Source of the DNA: an uncultured bacterium
GTDB taxonomy: Bacteria > Planctomycetota > JAJSAM01 > JAJVHW01
Length of the DNA stretch: 64,000 nucleotides
Assembly: GCA_937996235.1 (NCBI GenBank)
Contig: CALKVK010000006.1
Span: 1-64,000 of the forward strand
Direction of reading: 5' to 3'
The notes beneath the pieces are model-generated. The model had not been told where the DNA came from, did not search any database, and saw nothing but the letters and a program-made list of their open reading frames with translations. The position numbers were made by a program, and so were the translations under genes. Each line of letters opens with the position of its first letter. Positions within the stretch are counted from its first letter, which is position 1. Below are positions 32,483 to 41,683 of this stretch, piece after piece.

Positions 32483-33676
32483 ATGTTCCAGAGTGCGAAG
32501 GGCCACGTTCAGAAGACGCTCGACGGGATCCGCGAGGCGGGGCTCTGGAAGAGCGAGCGCGTCATCACGACGCCGCAGGAGGCCGACATCTCCGTGGCGG
32601 GCCGCTCGGGCACCGTCATCAACTTCTGCGCGAACAACTACCTCGGCCTCGGCAACCACCCGCGCCTCGTCCAGGCCGCGAAGGACGCGCTCGACCGCTG
32701 GGGCTTCGGCCTCTCGTCGGTGCGCTTCATCTGCGGCACGCAGGCTTCGCACAAGGAGCTCGAGCGCGAGATCGCGCGCTTCCTCGGCACCGAGGATTCG
32801 ATCCTCTACGCCGCGTGCTTCGACGCGAACGGCGGGCTCTTCGAGACGCTCCTCGGCGAAGAGGACGCGGTCATCAGCGACGAGCTGAACCACGCGTCGA
32901 TCATCGACGGCATCCGCCTCTGCAAGGCCGAGCGCCACCGCTTCACGCACATGGACATGGCCGACCTCGAGGCCAAGCTGAAGGCGACGCAGGGCCGCCG
33001 CATGCGCCTCATCTCGACCGACGGCGTCTTCTCGATGGACGGCGACATCGCCCCGCTCGCCGACATCTGCGAGCTCGCCGACCGCTACGACGCGATGGTG
33101 CACATCGACGAGTGCCACGCGACGGGCTTCGTGGGGAGGACCGGCCGCGGCACGCCGGAGCACTGCGGCGTCGCGGGGCGCATCGACGTCATCACGAGCA
33201 CGCTCGGCAAGGCGCTCGGCGGCGCGAGCGGCGGATTCACCGCCGCGCGGCAGGAGATCGTGGACCTCTTGCGCCAGCGCAGCCGCCCGTACCTCTTCTC
33301 GAACACCGTCGCGCCCGCGATCGTCGGCGCGTCGCTCGAGTGCCTCGCGATGCTGTCCGAGACGAGCGCCCTGCGCGACAAGCTCGAGTCGAACACGCAG
33401 CGCTTCCGCGAGGGCATGACCCGCGCCGGCTTCGCCATCCGCCCGGGCGTCCACCCGATCGTCCCCGTGATGCTCGGCGACGCGCGCCTCGCCACGCAGA
33501 TGGCCGACGCCCTCCTCGCCGAGGGCATCTACGTCATCGGCTTCAGCTTCCCCGTCGTCCCGAAGGGCAAGGCGCGCATCCGCGTCCAGGTCTCGGCCGC
33601 CCACGAGCCGCACCACATCGACCACGCGATCGCGGCATTCACGAAGGTCGGCAAGGCGCTGGGGGTGGTGGGGTAG
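32483..33676 (+). CDS. kbl: Glycine C-acetyltransferase (2-amino-3-ketobutyrate CoA ligase)
   Basis: 397 residues, the family length. A PLP enzyme of the alpha-oxoamine synthase group that cleaves 2-amino-3-ketobutyrate with CoA to glycine and acetyl-CoA in threonine breakdown. Motifs: [66 protein letters not shown] and the PLP lysine K243 in [10 protein letters not shown]. The close match to Kbl ([10 protein letters not shown]) separates it from BioF and HemA. No threonine dehydrogenase gene is adjacent. GGGGAGG precedes ATG 32483 at normal spacing. Two hairpins follow at 33789-33825. Confidence 0.96.
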   Translation: MFQSAKGHVQKTLDGIREAGLWKSERVITTPQEADISVAGRSGTVINFCANNYLGLGNHPRLVQAAKDALDRWGFGLSSVRFICGTQASHKELEREIARFLGTEDSILYAACFDANGGLFETLLGEEDAVISDELNHASIIDGIRLCKAERHRFTHMDMADLEAKLKATQGRRMRLISTDGVFSMDGDIAPLADICELADRYDAMVHIDECHATGFVGRTGRGTPEHCGVAGRIDVITSTLGKALGGASGGFTAARQEIVDLLRQRSRPYLFSNTVAPAIVGASLECLAMLSETSALRDKLESNTQRFREGMTRAGFAIRPGVHPIVPVMLGDARLATQMADALLAEGIYVIGFSFPVVPKGKARIRVQVSAAHEPHHIDHAIAAFTKVGKALGVVG

Positions 33677-33788
33677 CCCGGACCGTTCACGAGGCGCGCG
33701 CACGTCGTGACCCGGAAGGCGGCGCGATCCACGTCCGGCGCGGATGCGGCGTGCACCGTGCGCCCCGCCTCTGGCGGAGGGAGCGAGG

Positions 33789-33825
33789 GTGCGGCGAAGC
33801 CGCACGAGACGGCTCCTGCGGAGCC
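33789..33825. terminator. Two tandem short hairpins downstream of kbl
   Basis: GTGCGGC-gaa-GCCGCAC (33789-33805) and GGCTCC-tgc-GGAGCC (33811-33825) are perfect stems in the 296-bp gap between kbl and the next gene. They have no T tract, so they are possible RNA 3' ends or REP-like units rather than proven terminators. The first has the GC-GNA-GC core. Nothing else is seen in the gap. Confidence 0.45.
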
Positions 33826-33972
33826 TTCGTGACGCGCGAATGCCGAGCGGAGGCATCGCAGCGCGCGGCGCTCCGGACCGCTCAGGTGCGTGAGTTCTCG
33901 TGAATGGTCCGGGCCCGGTGGCCGCAGACTGACGTGCTGCCGCGCCGCAGCGCGCGGCGGGGAGGTCTTGAG

Positions 33973-35958
33973 ATGCTGCGTCCCGCCTGCGCGTCCATCG
34001 CGTTCGTCCCGCTGCTCGTGCTCGCCGCCGCGTCGATCGCGCGCGCGGACGTCGTCGTCGAGGTGTTCGACGACCGCGCCGCGTTCGAGGCGCGGCTCGG
34101 CGTGGTGCGCGTCGTCGACTTCGACGACCTGACGACGCGCGGCAAGACCGCGACGCCCTTCGACGCCGACCGCTATGCGGATCGCGGCTGTCTCATCACT
34201 GCGCAGGGCGGCGGCGGCCAGTTCGCCAACCGCACGTACGGCACGGGCAGCCAGTTCAAGGGCTCGTCGCCGCGCAACATGTACGCGCCCGGTCCCGTGG
34301 ACGGCAGCGGCAACACGACGGTCGTGTCGTTCGTGGACGGCGCGGCGCCGGGCGTCGTCGCCGGGTTCGGCGCCGTGTGGATCGACGCCGACTTCCCGAA
34401 CCTCGCGCCGAGCTCGCTGCTCGTGCGCGACGCCGGGGGGCAGATCCGCGGCAACTCCGGCGCCATCGCCGGGAAGAACGCGTCGCGCCTGTTCCGCGGC
34501 TTCGTCGCGATCGACACCGACTCGGGCGAGCCGGTGCCGTACTTCGCGACGGCGACGCTCGTCAGCGGCCAGGGCTGGCCCGGCGTGCGCGCGTTCGAGG
34601 GCGTCGCGCTCGACGACTTCGTCTTCGGCCCGCCGTCCGCGATCGTCGCGGCGGGCACGCTGCGCTTCGCGGTCGCGGCGACGGCGCAGCTCGAGTCCGG
34701 CGGACCGGCGACGATCCACGTGCAGCGCGTCGGCGGCGCCGCGGGCGCGGTCACGGTCGACTGGACGGTCGAGCCGGTCGGTCCGGGGACCGACGAGTAC
34801 GCGTCGGCGGCGGGACAGTTGAGCTTCGCCGACGGGCAGACGTCGGCGTCGTTCCAGGTCGCCGTGCCGGACGACCTCTTCGACGAGGGTGACGAGACGC
34901 TGCGCCTGCGCCTGCTGACGCCGTCCGGCGGCGCCGCGCTCGGCGGCCCCGACACCGCGACGCTCCTGGTGCTCGACGACGACGCGTGCGGACTGGCGGA
35001 CGTCGTGACGCCAGCCGGTGCGGCCTACGCGGGGCGCGTGGACCTGCCCGTGCTCGACGCGCGCCGCCGCACGCTCTTCCCGCGCCCCGGGATGGTGACG
35101 GCATTCGACACCGAGGCCGCGGTCGTGACGGTCGGCAAGAAGGCGATCGCCGTGCGCGCGGCGGACGTCACCGGCGACGGACTGGCCGACCTGATCGTGA
35201 CGAACGCCGGCTCGCACACCGCGACCGTGCTGCCGGGCACCAGCGGCGCGGAGTTCGGGGCCGCGAGCACGGTGGACTTCGGCAAGGGCCTGCGCGTCGT
35301 GCTCGTGACGGACGCGGACGGCGACGGCGTCGCGGACCTGATCGGCGTCGCGCGCGGCGTCGTCGAGTGGCGCCGCGGCACGGGCGGCGGTGCGTTCGCG
35401 CCCGCGGTCACGAGTGCGGGTCCGCGCGGGCCGCGCGCGGCGGCCGTCGCCGACGTCGATCGCGACGGTGTCGTCGACGTGCTCGTCGCCGACGCGCGCG
35501 GACTGAGCGTGCTGCGTGGCCGGGGCGACGGCACCTTCGCAGCGCCGCGCATCGTCGCGGCGCTGCGCAAGACGGTCGCTCTCGCCGTCTCCGACCTCGA
35601 CGGCGACGGTCGCGTGGACGTCGCCGCGGTCGTGGCGAAGGACGCCGTCGCGCTGCTGCGCGGCACGGGCACGGGGCGGTTCACGGCCGGCGCCGTCGTG
35701 GCGACCGGCCGCAAGCCGGCGGCGCTGCTCGCGCGCGACCTCGACGGTGACGGCGACGTCGACCTCGCGACGGCGGACCGCGGCGCGCGGCGCGTCACGC
35801 TCTACCTGAACGCCGGCAACGCGACGTTCGCCGCGGGCGTCGGCGTCCCGACCGCCATCGCCCCGACCGCCGTGTACGCGTGCGACCTCGACGGCACCGG
35901 CGCGCTCGACGTGGTCGCGACCGACCTCGCCGGCGGAGCGGACGTCGTCCTGCGTTGA
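33973..35958 (+). CDS. Exported protein with Calx-beta domain and FG-GAP/VCBS repeats
   Basis: 661 residues. The signal peptide runs MLRPACASIAFVPLLVLAAA to ARA-DV. Residues about 20-225 form a beta-rich domain of unknown family (VVDFDDLTTRGKTATPFD). A Calx-beta domain (about 228-335) ends in DDLFDEGDETLRLRLL and LLVLDDD. The C-terminal half has at least five Asp-rich repeats (DVTGDGLADLI, DADGDGVADLI, DVDRDGVVDVL, DLDGDGRVDVA, DLDGDGDVDLA), calcium-binding blades of a propeller. It is probably a surface or extracellular protein. GGAGG stands 8 nt before ATG 33973. Confidence 0.88.
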   Translation: MLRPACASIAFVPLLVLAAASIARADVVVEVFDDRAAFEARLGVVRVVDFDDLTTRGKTATPFDADRYADRGCLITAQGGGGQFANRTYGTGSQFKGSSPRNMYAPGPVDGSGNTTVVSFVDGAAPGVVAGFGAVWIDADFPNLAPSSLLVRDAGGQIRGNSGAIAGKNASRLFRGFVAIDTDSGEPVPYFATATLVSGQGWPGVRAFEGVALDDFVFGPPSAIVAAGTLRFAVAATAQLESGGPATIHVQRVGGAAGAVTVDWTVEPVGPGTDEYASAAGQLSFADGQTSASFQVAVPDDLFDEGDETLRLRLLTPSGGAALGGPDTATLLVLDDDACGLADVVTPAGAAYAGRVDLPVLDARRRTLFPRPGMVTAFDTEAAVVTVGKKAIAVRAADVTGDGLADLIVTNAGSHTATVLPGTSGAEFGAASTVDFGKGLRVVLVTDADGDGVADLIGVARGVVEWRRGTGGGAFAPAVTSAGPRGPRAAAVADVDRDGVVDVLVADARGLSVLRGRGDGTFAAPRIVAALRKTVALAVSDLDGDGRVDVAAVVAKDAVALLRGTGTGRFTAGAVVATGRKPAALLARDLDGDGDVDLATADRGARRVTLYLNAGNATFAAGVGVPTAIAPTAVYACDLDGTGALDVVATDLAGGADVVLR

Positions 35959-36005
35959 GGTCGGCCCGAGTCGCGTCGGCGTGATGCACCCAGGGAGTCC
36001 GTGAC

Positions 36006-38204
36006 GTGCGCCGCGCCATCGCGGCCTTCGGCGTTCTCGCACTCGCGGCGGCGGTCACCGGCTGGGCGCTCCTCGGCGAAACAGCGGAGTCGACGACACC
36101 CGCGGCCGTGAGCGCCGTCGCGTCGAGCGCGGACGCGTCGCCGTCGCGGCTGCGTGTCCCTGAGTCGACCGAGCCGGCGTCGGTGTCGCGCGCGCTCCCT
36201 GCTGCCGCTCCGTACGTTCGCGTGCTCGAGCCCGACGGGGCGGACGCCGCGCGCGTCGCCGTCTGCGCGGTGGCCGCCGCTCCGCTGCCGCTCGAGTGGA
36301 CGGATCGTGAGCTCCGCGGCGCGGTGAACGGCCGAGTGCCGCTCGAACGGGGCGTCGGCGACGTGCATCTCGCCACGGCACTCGGTTGGGCGACCACCGC
36401 TGTGGCCGATGAAGGCGTGACGGTGCGGCTGGAGCGTCATGCGTACCTGCGTCTCGTGCGCATCGCCGGCGACGCGCGTGAGATCGACGTGACGCTGCGA
36501 CCCGCGCGCGGACCCGCGCTGCGCGGGCTGCACGTCGCGGACGGATCCGTCGTGCCCGTGGCAGCCGGCGACGTCTCCGTGCGCGCGACGCGCGACGACG
36601 GGCGCACGGCTCTGGCGCGCGTCATCGCGCGAGCCGGCGCCGTCACGACCGTGGAGCTCCGCTTCGTCGACGACGATGCCGTTGCGCTCGTCGTGCTCGG
36701 CCCCGACGGGGACCGCATCGGCGGTGCCGTCGCTCGCTGCCTGACCGGAGACGTCGAACTGGCGGCGACGCGCACCGACGCGGAGGGGCGCGCGGAACTG
36801 CGCGTTCCGCAGGGTGTGCGGTGCGAGATCGTCGCGACGTCGGACGACGGACGGCTCGTCGGACGCGCGTTCGTCACACCATGGGACGAGCGGACGGACG
36901 ACGTCGAGTTGGTCCTGGAGCCGGCGGCGTTGACCGAGGTGGGCGTGCGCGAGTGGCCGGTGGGCACGGGCACGTCGCGCATCGACGTGACGCTCGAGCC
37001 GGCGGGCGGAGCCGCGTTCGGACGCACGGCCCCGGTGCGTGGCGTGCTGACGCGCGCACAGCCGCAGTTCTCGGCGGCACTCCCGGCAGGCGACGTGCTC
37101 GTTGCGTGCGTCCCCGACAGCGGATGCGTCACCGCGCCGCGGATCGTCGCTGCCGGTGGGCAGGTCGACGTCGTGTGCGCGCGGGGCGACGACGCGGCGG
37201 CGACCGAGATCGAGACCGGCGAGCTCACGCCCGGCTGGGACTGGGCGTGGGAGGCGACGCTGCGCGGAGCGCGGGAGAGCCGGAGCGCGCGCTTCCCGGT
37301 TGTCGCGGGACGCGCGCGGCTCCCGCATGCGGCGATCGAAGCCTGCGATGTCGTCACGCTTCGCGGGCACTGCGGCGCGCTGACGGCTGCGATCGCGCGG
37401 CTGCGTGTCACGGAGCTGCCCCGCGGTCATGTCGATCTCCGGCCGCGAAGGCGCACGCTGCATCTGCGTCGTGACGCGACCGCATCCGGCGTCGGCATCG
37501 AGATCGACGTGCGCTCCTCCTCGCAGGGCGTGCTCCGCGTGGCCTGGGACTGCGACGCGGAATCGGCGCTCGTGCTCGCGGACGACGTCCGTGCGTCGGC
37601 GACGTGCTCGGACGCCGACGCACCCTGGGAGGCCGAGTTCGCCGAGATGACCGCCGACGGCTGCGCCATCGCGCTGCACGGACTCCACGAGGAGCCGCGC
37701 TCGGTCACGGTCGCCGTCCGCGCGCAGTCCGGATGCCGCGTGCCGATCGGCCTGCGTTTCTGGCTGGAGAGCGGTGGCGTCCAGGACATCGACGTGGCGA
37801 CCGGCACCGCGTGGCACGGCCTGCTCCGCTCGCGTCCCGTTGCCGTCCAGCCCGTGCGCATCGCGGGGTACGACTTCACCGGGGCGCGCACGGATCTGCC
37901 TTCGGACGCGCCGTCGGGCGACACCGTGGACGTCGACGTCGCGATCGAACTGCTGCCGACGGCGGCGTGGGCCGGCGATGGCGAGCCCGCGTCACCGGCA
38001 GACGTCCGGTACGCGGACGGCTCCTCCGCGCTGTCGGCGCTCGTGGCCGCGCTCGCCGGGGAGTACAGCGCGCCGCGGCGGCTCGCGAGCACGGTGAGCA
38101 TTGCGCAGGACGGGGGCATCGAGCGACGGATGAGCCTCGCGGAGCTTGCGGAGGCGGTGCTCGTCTCGGTCGAGGTGACCGACGTGCGCATCCGCCGGCA
38201 GTAG
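36006..38204 (+). CDS. Membrane-anchored hypothetical protein with repeated beta-domains
   Basis: 732 residues from GTG 36006, after AGGGAG. The N-terminal helix MRRAIAAFGVLALAAAVTGW (initiator GTG) is a signal anchor, followed by a low-complexity Ser/Ala/Thr stretch. The rest is beta-rich with carboxypeptidase-regulatory-like segments (DAEGRAELRVPQGVRCEIVAT; VGDVHLATALGW). It contains scattered cysteines (CDAESALV, SGCRVPIGL, CSDADAPW), suggesting disulfides outside the cytoplasm. No catalytic motif is seen. It has noticeably less extreme GC codon use than the flanking genes. Such large exported proteins of unknown role are common in Planctomycetes. Confidence 0.8.
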   Translation: MRRAIAAFGVLALAAAVTGWALLGETAESTTPAAVSAVASSADASPSRLRVPESTEPASVSRALPAAAPYVRVLEPDGADAARVAVCAVAAAPLPLEWTDRELRGAVNGRVPLERGVGDVHLATALGWATTAVADEGVTVRLERHAYLRLVRIAGDAREIDVTLRPARGPALRGLHVADGSVVPVAAGDVSVRATRDDGRTALARVIARAGAVTTVELRFVDDDAVALVVLGPDGDRIGGAVARCLTGDVELAATRTDAEGRAELRVPQGVRCEIVATSDDGRLVGRAFVTPWDERTDDVELVLEPAALTEVGVREWPVGTGTSRIDVTLEPAGGAAFGRTAPVRGVLTRAQPQFSAALPAGDVLVACVPDSGCVTAPRIVAAGGQVDVVCARGDDAAATEIETGELTPGWDWAWEATLRGARESRSARFPVVAGRARLPHAAIEACDVVTLRGHCGALTAAIARLRVTELPRGHVDLRPRRRTLHLRRDATASGVGIEIDVRSSSQGVLRVAWDCDAESALVLADDVRASATCSDADAPWEAEFAEMTADGCAIALHGLHEEPRSVTVAVRAQSGCRVPIGLRFWLESGGVQDIDVATGTAWHGLLRSRPVAVQPVRIAGYDFTGARTDLPSDAPSGDTVDVDVAIELLPTAAWAGDGEPASPADVRYADGSSALSALVAALAGEYSAPRRLASTVSIAQDGGIERRMSLAELAEAVLVSVEVTDVRIRRQ

Positions 38205-38322
38205 CCTGCATCGCGCACTCGCGTTCGCGGACGGCGTTGACGGGCGCGTCCGGCGGACGACCGCATCCCCGCCCCGACGACCCACGTCCGCGTGCCACGA
38301 CGGGCGTCCGCCGGGTGCCCCG

Positions 38323-38328
38323 TACACT
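38323..38328 (+). promoter_or_regulatory. TACACT -10 box, leaderless layout, for the gene at 38335
   Basis: TACACT is followed by 6 nt (gtgccg) and then ATG 38335, with no ribosome site. GTG 38329 is in frame two codons earlier but would start right at the hexamer, which argues for ATG 38335. Confidence 0.55.
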
Positions 38329-38334
38329 GTGCCG

Positions 38335-41300
38335 ATGCCATCTCCCGCCTCGCGTTCCCGGCGCCGGAAGGGCGCCGGTTCGGTCTCCCTGGTCCTCGTG
38401 TGCCTCGGCCTCTCGGTCGCGGCGGCGGAGGCGCGCGCCGACGAGTACGTCGTCTCGACCTACTCCGGCGGGTACACGGAGCCGGCGGAGGGGCAGGCGA
38501 CGTCGCTGATCGGGACGGGGCAGGACGACGCCACCGCCACGGTCGCGCTGCCGTTCACGTTCCCGTGCTTCGGGCGCCGTTACGACCGGCTGGCGGTCTG
38601 CACGAACGGCTGGGCGGCGCTCGGGACCGCGGCGGGCGGCACGACCGCGCTCACGACGCCGACGACGGCGGGGCTGCCCGACGCGGCCGCACCGAACGCC
38701 GTGCTCGCGCCGCTGTGGGCCGACCTGAAGACGGGCACGGGACTCGTGCGCACGTTCGTCGAGGGCGCGGCGCCCACGCGCACGTTCGTCGTCGACTGGA
38801 ACGGGGTCGCGTCGTTCGACGGCCGCGCGACGGGGCTCTCGTTCCAGATCCGGCTGCACGAGGACGGCGGCGTGATCGAGTTCGCGTACGACGCGAACGG
38901 CACGTACACGGGCCTCACGTACACGTCCGCGATCGAGGACGCGACGGGCACGATCGCGTTCGGCGCGGCCGGCACCGGCAACACGCAGACGGGCGCGCCC
39001 GCCGCCGACGCGCGCTTCGCGCCGCGCATCGTCAACGTCACGGGCCGCGTGCTCCGCGACCGCCCGGTGGCCGACGCGAGCGGCCTCGGCAACTCGACGC
39101 AGACGGACCTCCCGGTCGTCGGCGCGACCGTCGAGATCGTGCGCGAGGACGCGGGCGAGGTCTCCGGCGTCGCCGCGACGGGGAGCGACGGCACGTTCGG
39201 CGTGACGGCGTTCGGCGTCGACCTGCCCGCGACGTTCGCGGTGCGCATCGCGACCGAGGGGACGGGCGCCCGCGTCACCGACGCCGCGGACGTCGTCTAC
39301 CGCCACGTGCTCACGACGGGGGTGCCCGCGGATCCCGCGTCGCCCGCGGGGACGTTCACGCTGGACGCGTCGCTCGACGCGGCCGAGCCCGCGTTCCGCC
39401 CGGCGCTGAACGTGCAGCAGGCGCTGCAGCGCGGCTACGAGGTCGCGCGCGCGGCCGCGGACGCGGCGGCGGCCGGCACGGTGCCGGCGCGCGCGCCGGA
39501 CCTGCTTCCGCGGCTCGCGGCGCGCTTCGTGCCCGGCACCGGCGCGGTCACCGGATCGGCGTACGCGCCGGCCGCGACCGGTGGCGCCGCGCTGCTCGTC
39601 GTCGCCGACGTGGCGGCCAACCCGGACGCGTACGACGACGACGTGCTGCTGCGCTGCTACGGCGAGCACGTGCTCGCGTCGCTCTCCGTCCATCCGGGCG
39701 CGCTGCCGCCGACGCACGGGTTCGCGGTGCAGGGCACCGCGGCGCAGGCGTGGGCCGACGGCTTCGCCACCTTCTTCGCCGCGGCCGTGCAGACGCAGCC
39801 GCAGCTCGTCGACACGCGCGGTGCGTCGCCGACCGTCGTGTCGGATCTCGAGTCGCCGCCGTCCGGTGCGCGCGGTGCGACGTACCCCGCCGCGGTCGCG
39901 GGCGCGCTGTGGGATCTCGTCGACCCCGCCAACGAGCCGGAGGACGAGGTCGACGGGACGCTCGGCGTCGCGCCGTCCACGTTCGCCGCGGTGCTCGGCG
40001 CGGTGGACATCGGCCTCGACGCGCTGCCGGCCGGGACGACGGAGTTCACCGCTGCCTCGTTCTTCGACGTCTGGCAGGCGGGCGGCACCGCACCGGAGAA
40101 CGCGCTCAAGCGTGAGACCGCGCGCGCCTTCATCCACCACCAGGTGCTCGCCGACGACGGCGCCGAGCCCAACGACCGTGCCGCCGAGGCGACCGCGCTG
40201 CCCGCGCTCGGCACGGCGCTCACGGGGCGCACGCTGACGCCGTTCAACGACGACGTCTACGAGGTGACGTTCCCGCAGCCGGACCCGGCGTCGTTCGTCG
40301 CGACGTTCGCGCAGACGGGGACGGCGACCGTGACGCTCGAGCTCCGCGACGAGGCGGGCGGCCTGATCACGAGCGCCACGAACGAGGGCGCTTCCAGCGT
40401 CGGTGTCGTCCGACTGGTGCCGGCCGGACCGCTCGCGCCGGGCACGTATCGCGTGCACGTGGTGTGGCGCGCGGGCGCGGCGACTCCGTACACGCTGCTC
40501 GCGGCCGAGCCGCTGCTGCTGACGCATGCGGCGTTCCCGGACTGGACGCTCGGCGTCCCGTTCAAGCAGGACGTCGTCGCGCAGGGCGGAGTCGCGCCGT
40601 ACACGTACACGGTGACGCAGCTCCCGCCGGGGCTCGCGTCCGCGAACTCGGGCATGCGCGTCGCAGGCACGCCGAGCGCGGCGGGCGACTTCGAGCTCGC
40701 CGTCCGCGTGGCCGACGCCGCGATGCCCGCGACCACGCTCGACACCACGCTGACGCTGCACGTGAACCCCGCGCTGCGTCTCCCGGCGTTCTTCGGCGTG
40801 CCCTCCGGCACGACGATCTCCGCCGACGTCGGCAGCGGCGGCACGGGCACGGTGTGGACGGCCGAGAGCGCCGCGCCGCCGTCGCTCTCGCTGACGGGCG
40901 GCAGCACGCTGCGCCTCGACGGCGACAGCGGCGCGCCGCGCCGCATCGACGTCACGGGCAGCGCGTTCGACACCGTCGGCGCGACGGTCACGAGCCGGAC
41001 GTGCGCCGTGGTCGTGACGGCCGACGCGTACGCGGCGCCGTCGGCGGTGCCCGGCGACGCGACGTTCGGCTACCACGTCGCCGCGCTCGAGGGCAGCGAG
41101 CTCGCCTTCGACCTGCGTTTCCGCGGCAGGGGCGAGACGCCCGACCCCCTCGTGCTGCTCGACGCCGACGGCACGCAGCTCGATCTCGCGGGCGCCGTCC
41201 ATGCGCGCGGGCGGCGCGTGCGCGTCTCCGGCGTGACAGCACCCGCGACCGGCACGTACCACCTCCTGCTCGACACCAAGGAGTTCAGCGGCAGCGTCGC

Positions 41301-41664
41301 CGTACTGCCGCACGTCGCGCCGCCGCGGCGCGTGGTCGGGCAGGGCGGCGTCGTGGGGGGCGGCGAGCAGATCGAGGTGCCGGTGGACGCGCTCGCCGGC
41401 GCGCGGCTCGAGGTCCGCATGCGGCGCGGCGCCGCACCGGCGACGCTGCGCCCGACGCTCGTCTCGCTCCGCGCTCCGAACGGCGACCTGCTCGAACTCC
41501 CGACCGAGCGCCGCGCACGGCGGGGTGCCGTGGCGACGGTGGTGTTGCGGCTCCCGCAGAGCGGCCGCTACCTTCTGCGCATGACGGGCGCGGAGGGCAC
41601 CACGGGACCGCTGCAGTACCGCGTCCGCGTGCGCACGCCCCGCGGGGCGCGGTTCGACGGATGA
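38335..41664 (+). CDS. Large exported multidomain protein with nidogen-like, Ig-like and PPC domains
   Basis: 1109 residues. The signal peptide ends at EARA-DE. The first domain (about 30-225) has PFTFPCFGRRYDRLAVCTNGWAAL and GVIEFAYDANG, a nidogen-like lectin-type beta fold. A carboxypeptidase-regulatory-like segment follows (VVGATVEIVREDAGEV). A central region contains GYEVARAAADAAAAG and HGFAVQGTAAQAWADGFATFF, possibly a remnant metalloprotease-like domain, but no zinc-binding HExxH is seen. A prepeptidase C-terminal-type domain (DDVYEVTF, PLAPGTYRVHVVWRAG) and a putative Ig (PYTYTVTQLPPGLA) follow, with more beta domains at the end. Adhesion or surface role inferred. Confidence 0.85.
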   Translation: MPSPASRSRRRKGAGSVSLVLVCLGLSVAAAEARADEYVVSTYSGGYTEPAEGQATSLIGTGQDDATATVALPFTFPCFGRRYDRLAVCTNGWAALGTAAGGTTALTTPTTAGLPDAAAPNAVLAPLWADLKTGTGLVRTFVEGAAPTRTFVVDWNGVASFDGRATGLSFQIRLHEDGGVIEFAYDANGTYTGLTYTSAIEDATGTIAFGAAGTGNTQTGAPAADARFAPRIVNVTGRVLRDRPVADASGLGNSTQTDLPVVGATVEIVREDAGEVSGVAATGSDGTFGVTAFGVDLPATFAVRIATEGTGARVTDAADVVYRHVLTTGVPADPASPAGTFTLDASLDAAEPAFRPALNVQQALQRGYEVARAAADAAAAGTVPARAPDLLPRLAARFVPGTGAVTGSAYAPAATGGAALLVVADVAANPDAYDDDVLLRCYGEHVLASLSVHPGALPPTHGFAVQGTAAQAWADGFATFFAAAVQTQPQLVDTRGASPTVVSDLESPPSGARGATYPAAVAGALWDLVDPANEPEDEVDGTLGVAPSTFAAVLGAVDIGLDALPAGTTEFTAASFFDVWQAGGTAPENALKRETARAFIHHQVLADDGAEPNDRAAEATALPALGTALTGRTLTPFNDDVYEVTFPQPDPASFVATFAQTGTATVTLELRDEAGGLITSATNEGASSVGVVRLVPAGPLAPGTYRVHVVWRAGAATPYTLLAAEPLLLTHAAFPDWTLGVPFKQDVVAQGGVAPYTYTVTQLPPGLASANSGMRVAGTPSAAGDFELAVRVADAAMPATTLDTTLTLHVNPALRLPAFFGVPSGTTISADVGSGGTGTVWTAESAAPPSLSLTGGSTLRLDGDSGAPRRIDVTGSAFDTVGATVTSRTCAVVVTADAYAAPSAVPGDATFGYHVAALEGSELAFDLRFRGRGETPDPLVLLDADGTQLDLAGAVHARGRRVRVSGVTAPATGTYHLLLDTKEFSGSVAVLPHVAPPRRVVGQGGVVGGGEQIEVPVDALAGARLEVRMRRGAAPATLRPTLVSLRAPNGDLLELPTERRARRGAVATVVLRLPQSGRYLLRMTGAEGTTGPLQYRVRVRTPRGARFDG

Positions 41665-41683
41665 GCCGGCGCAGCGGGACCGC

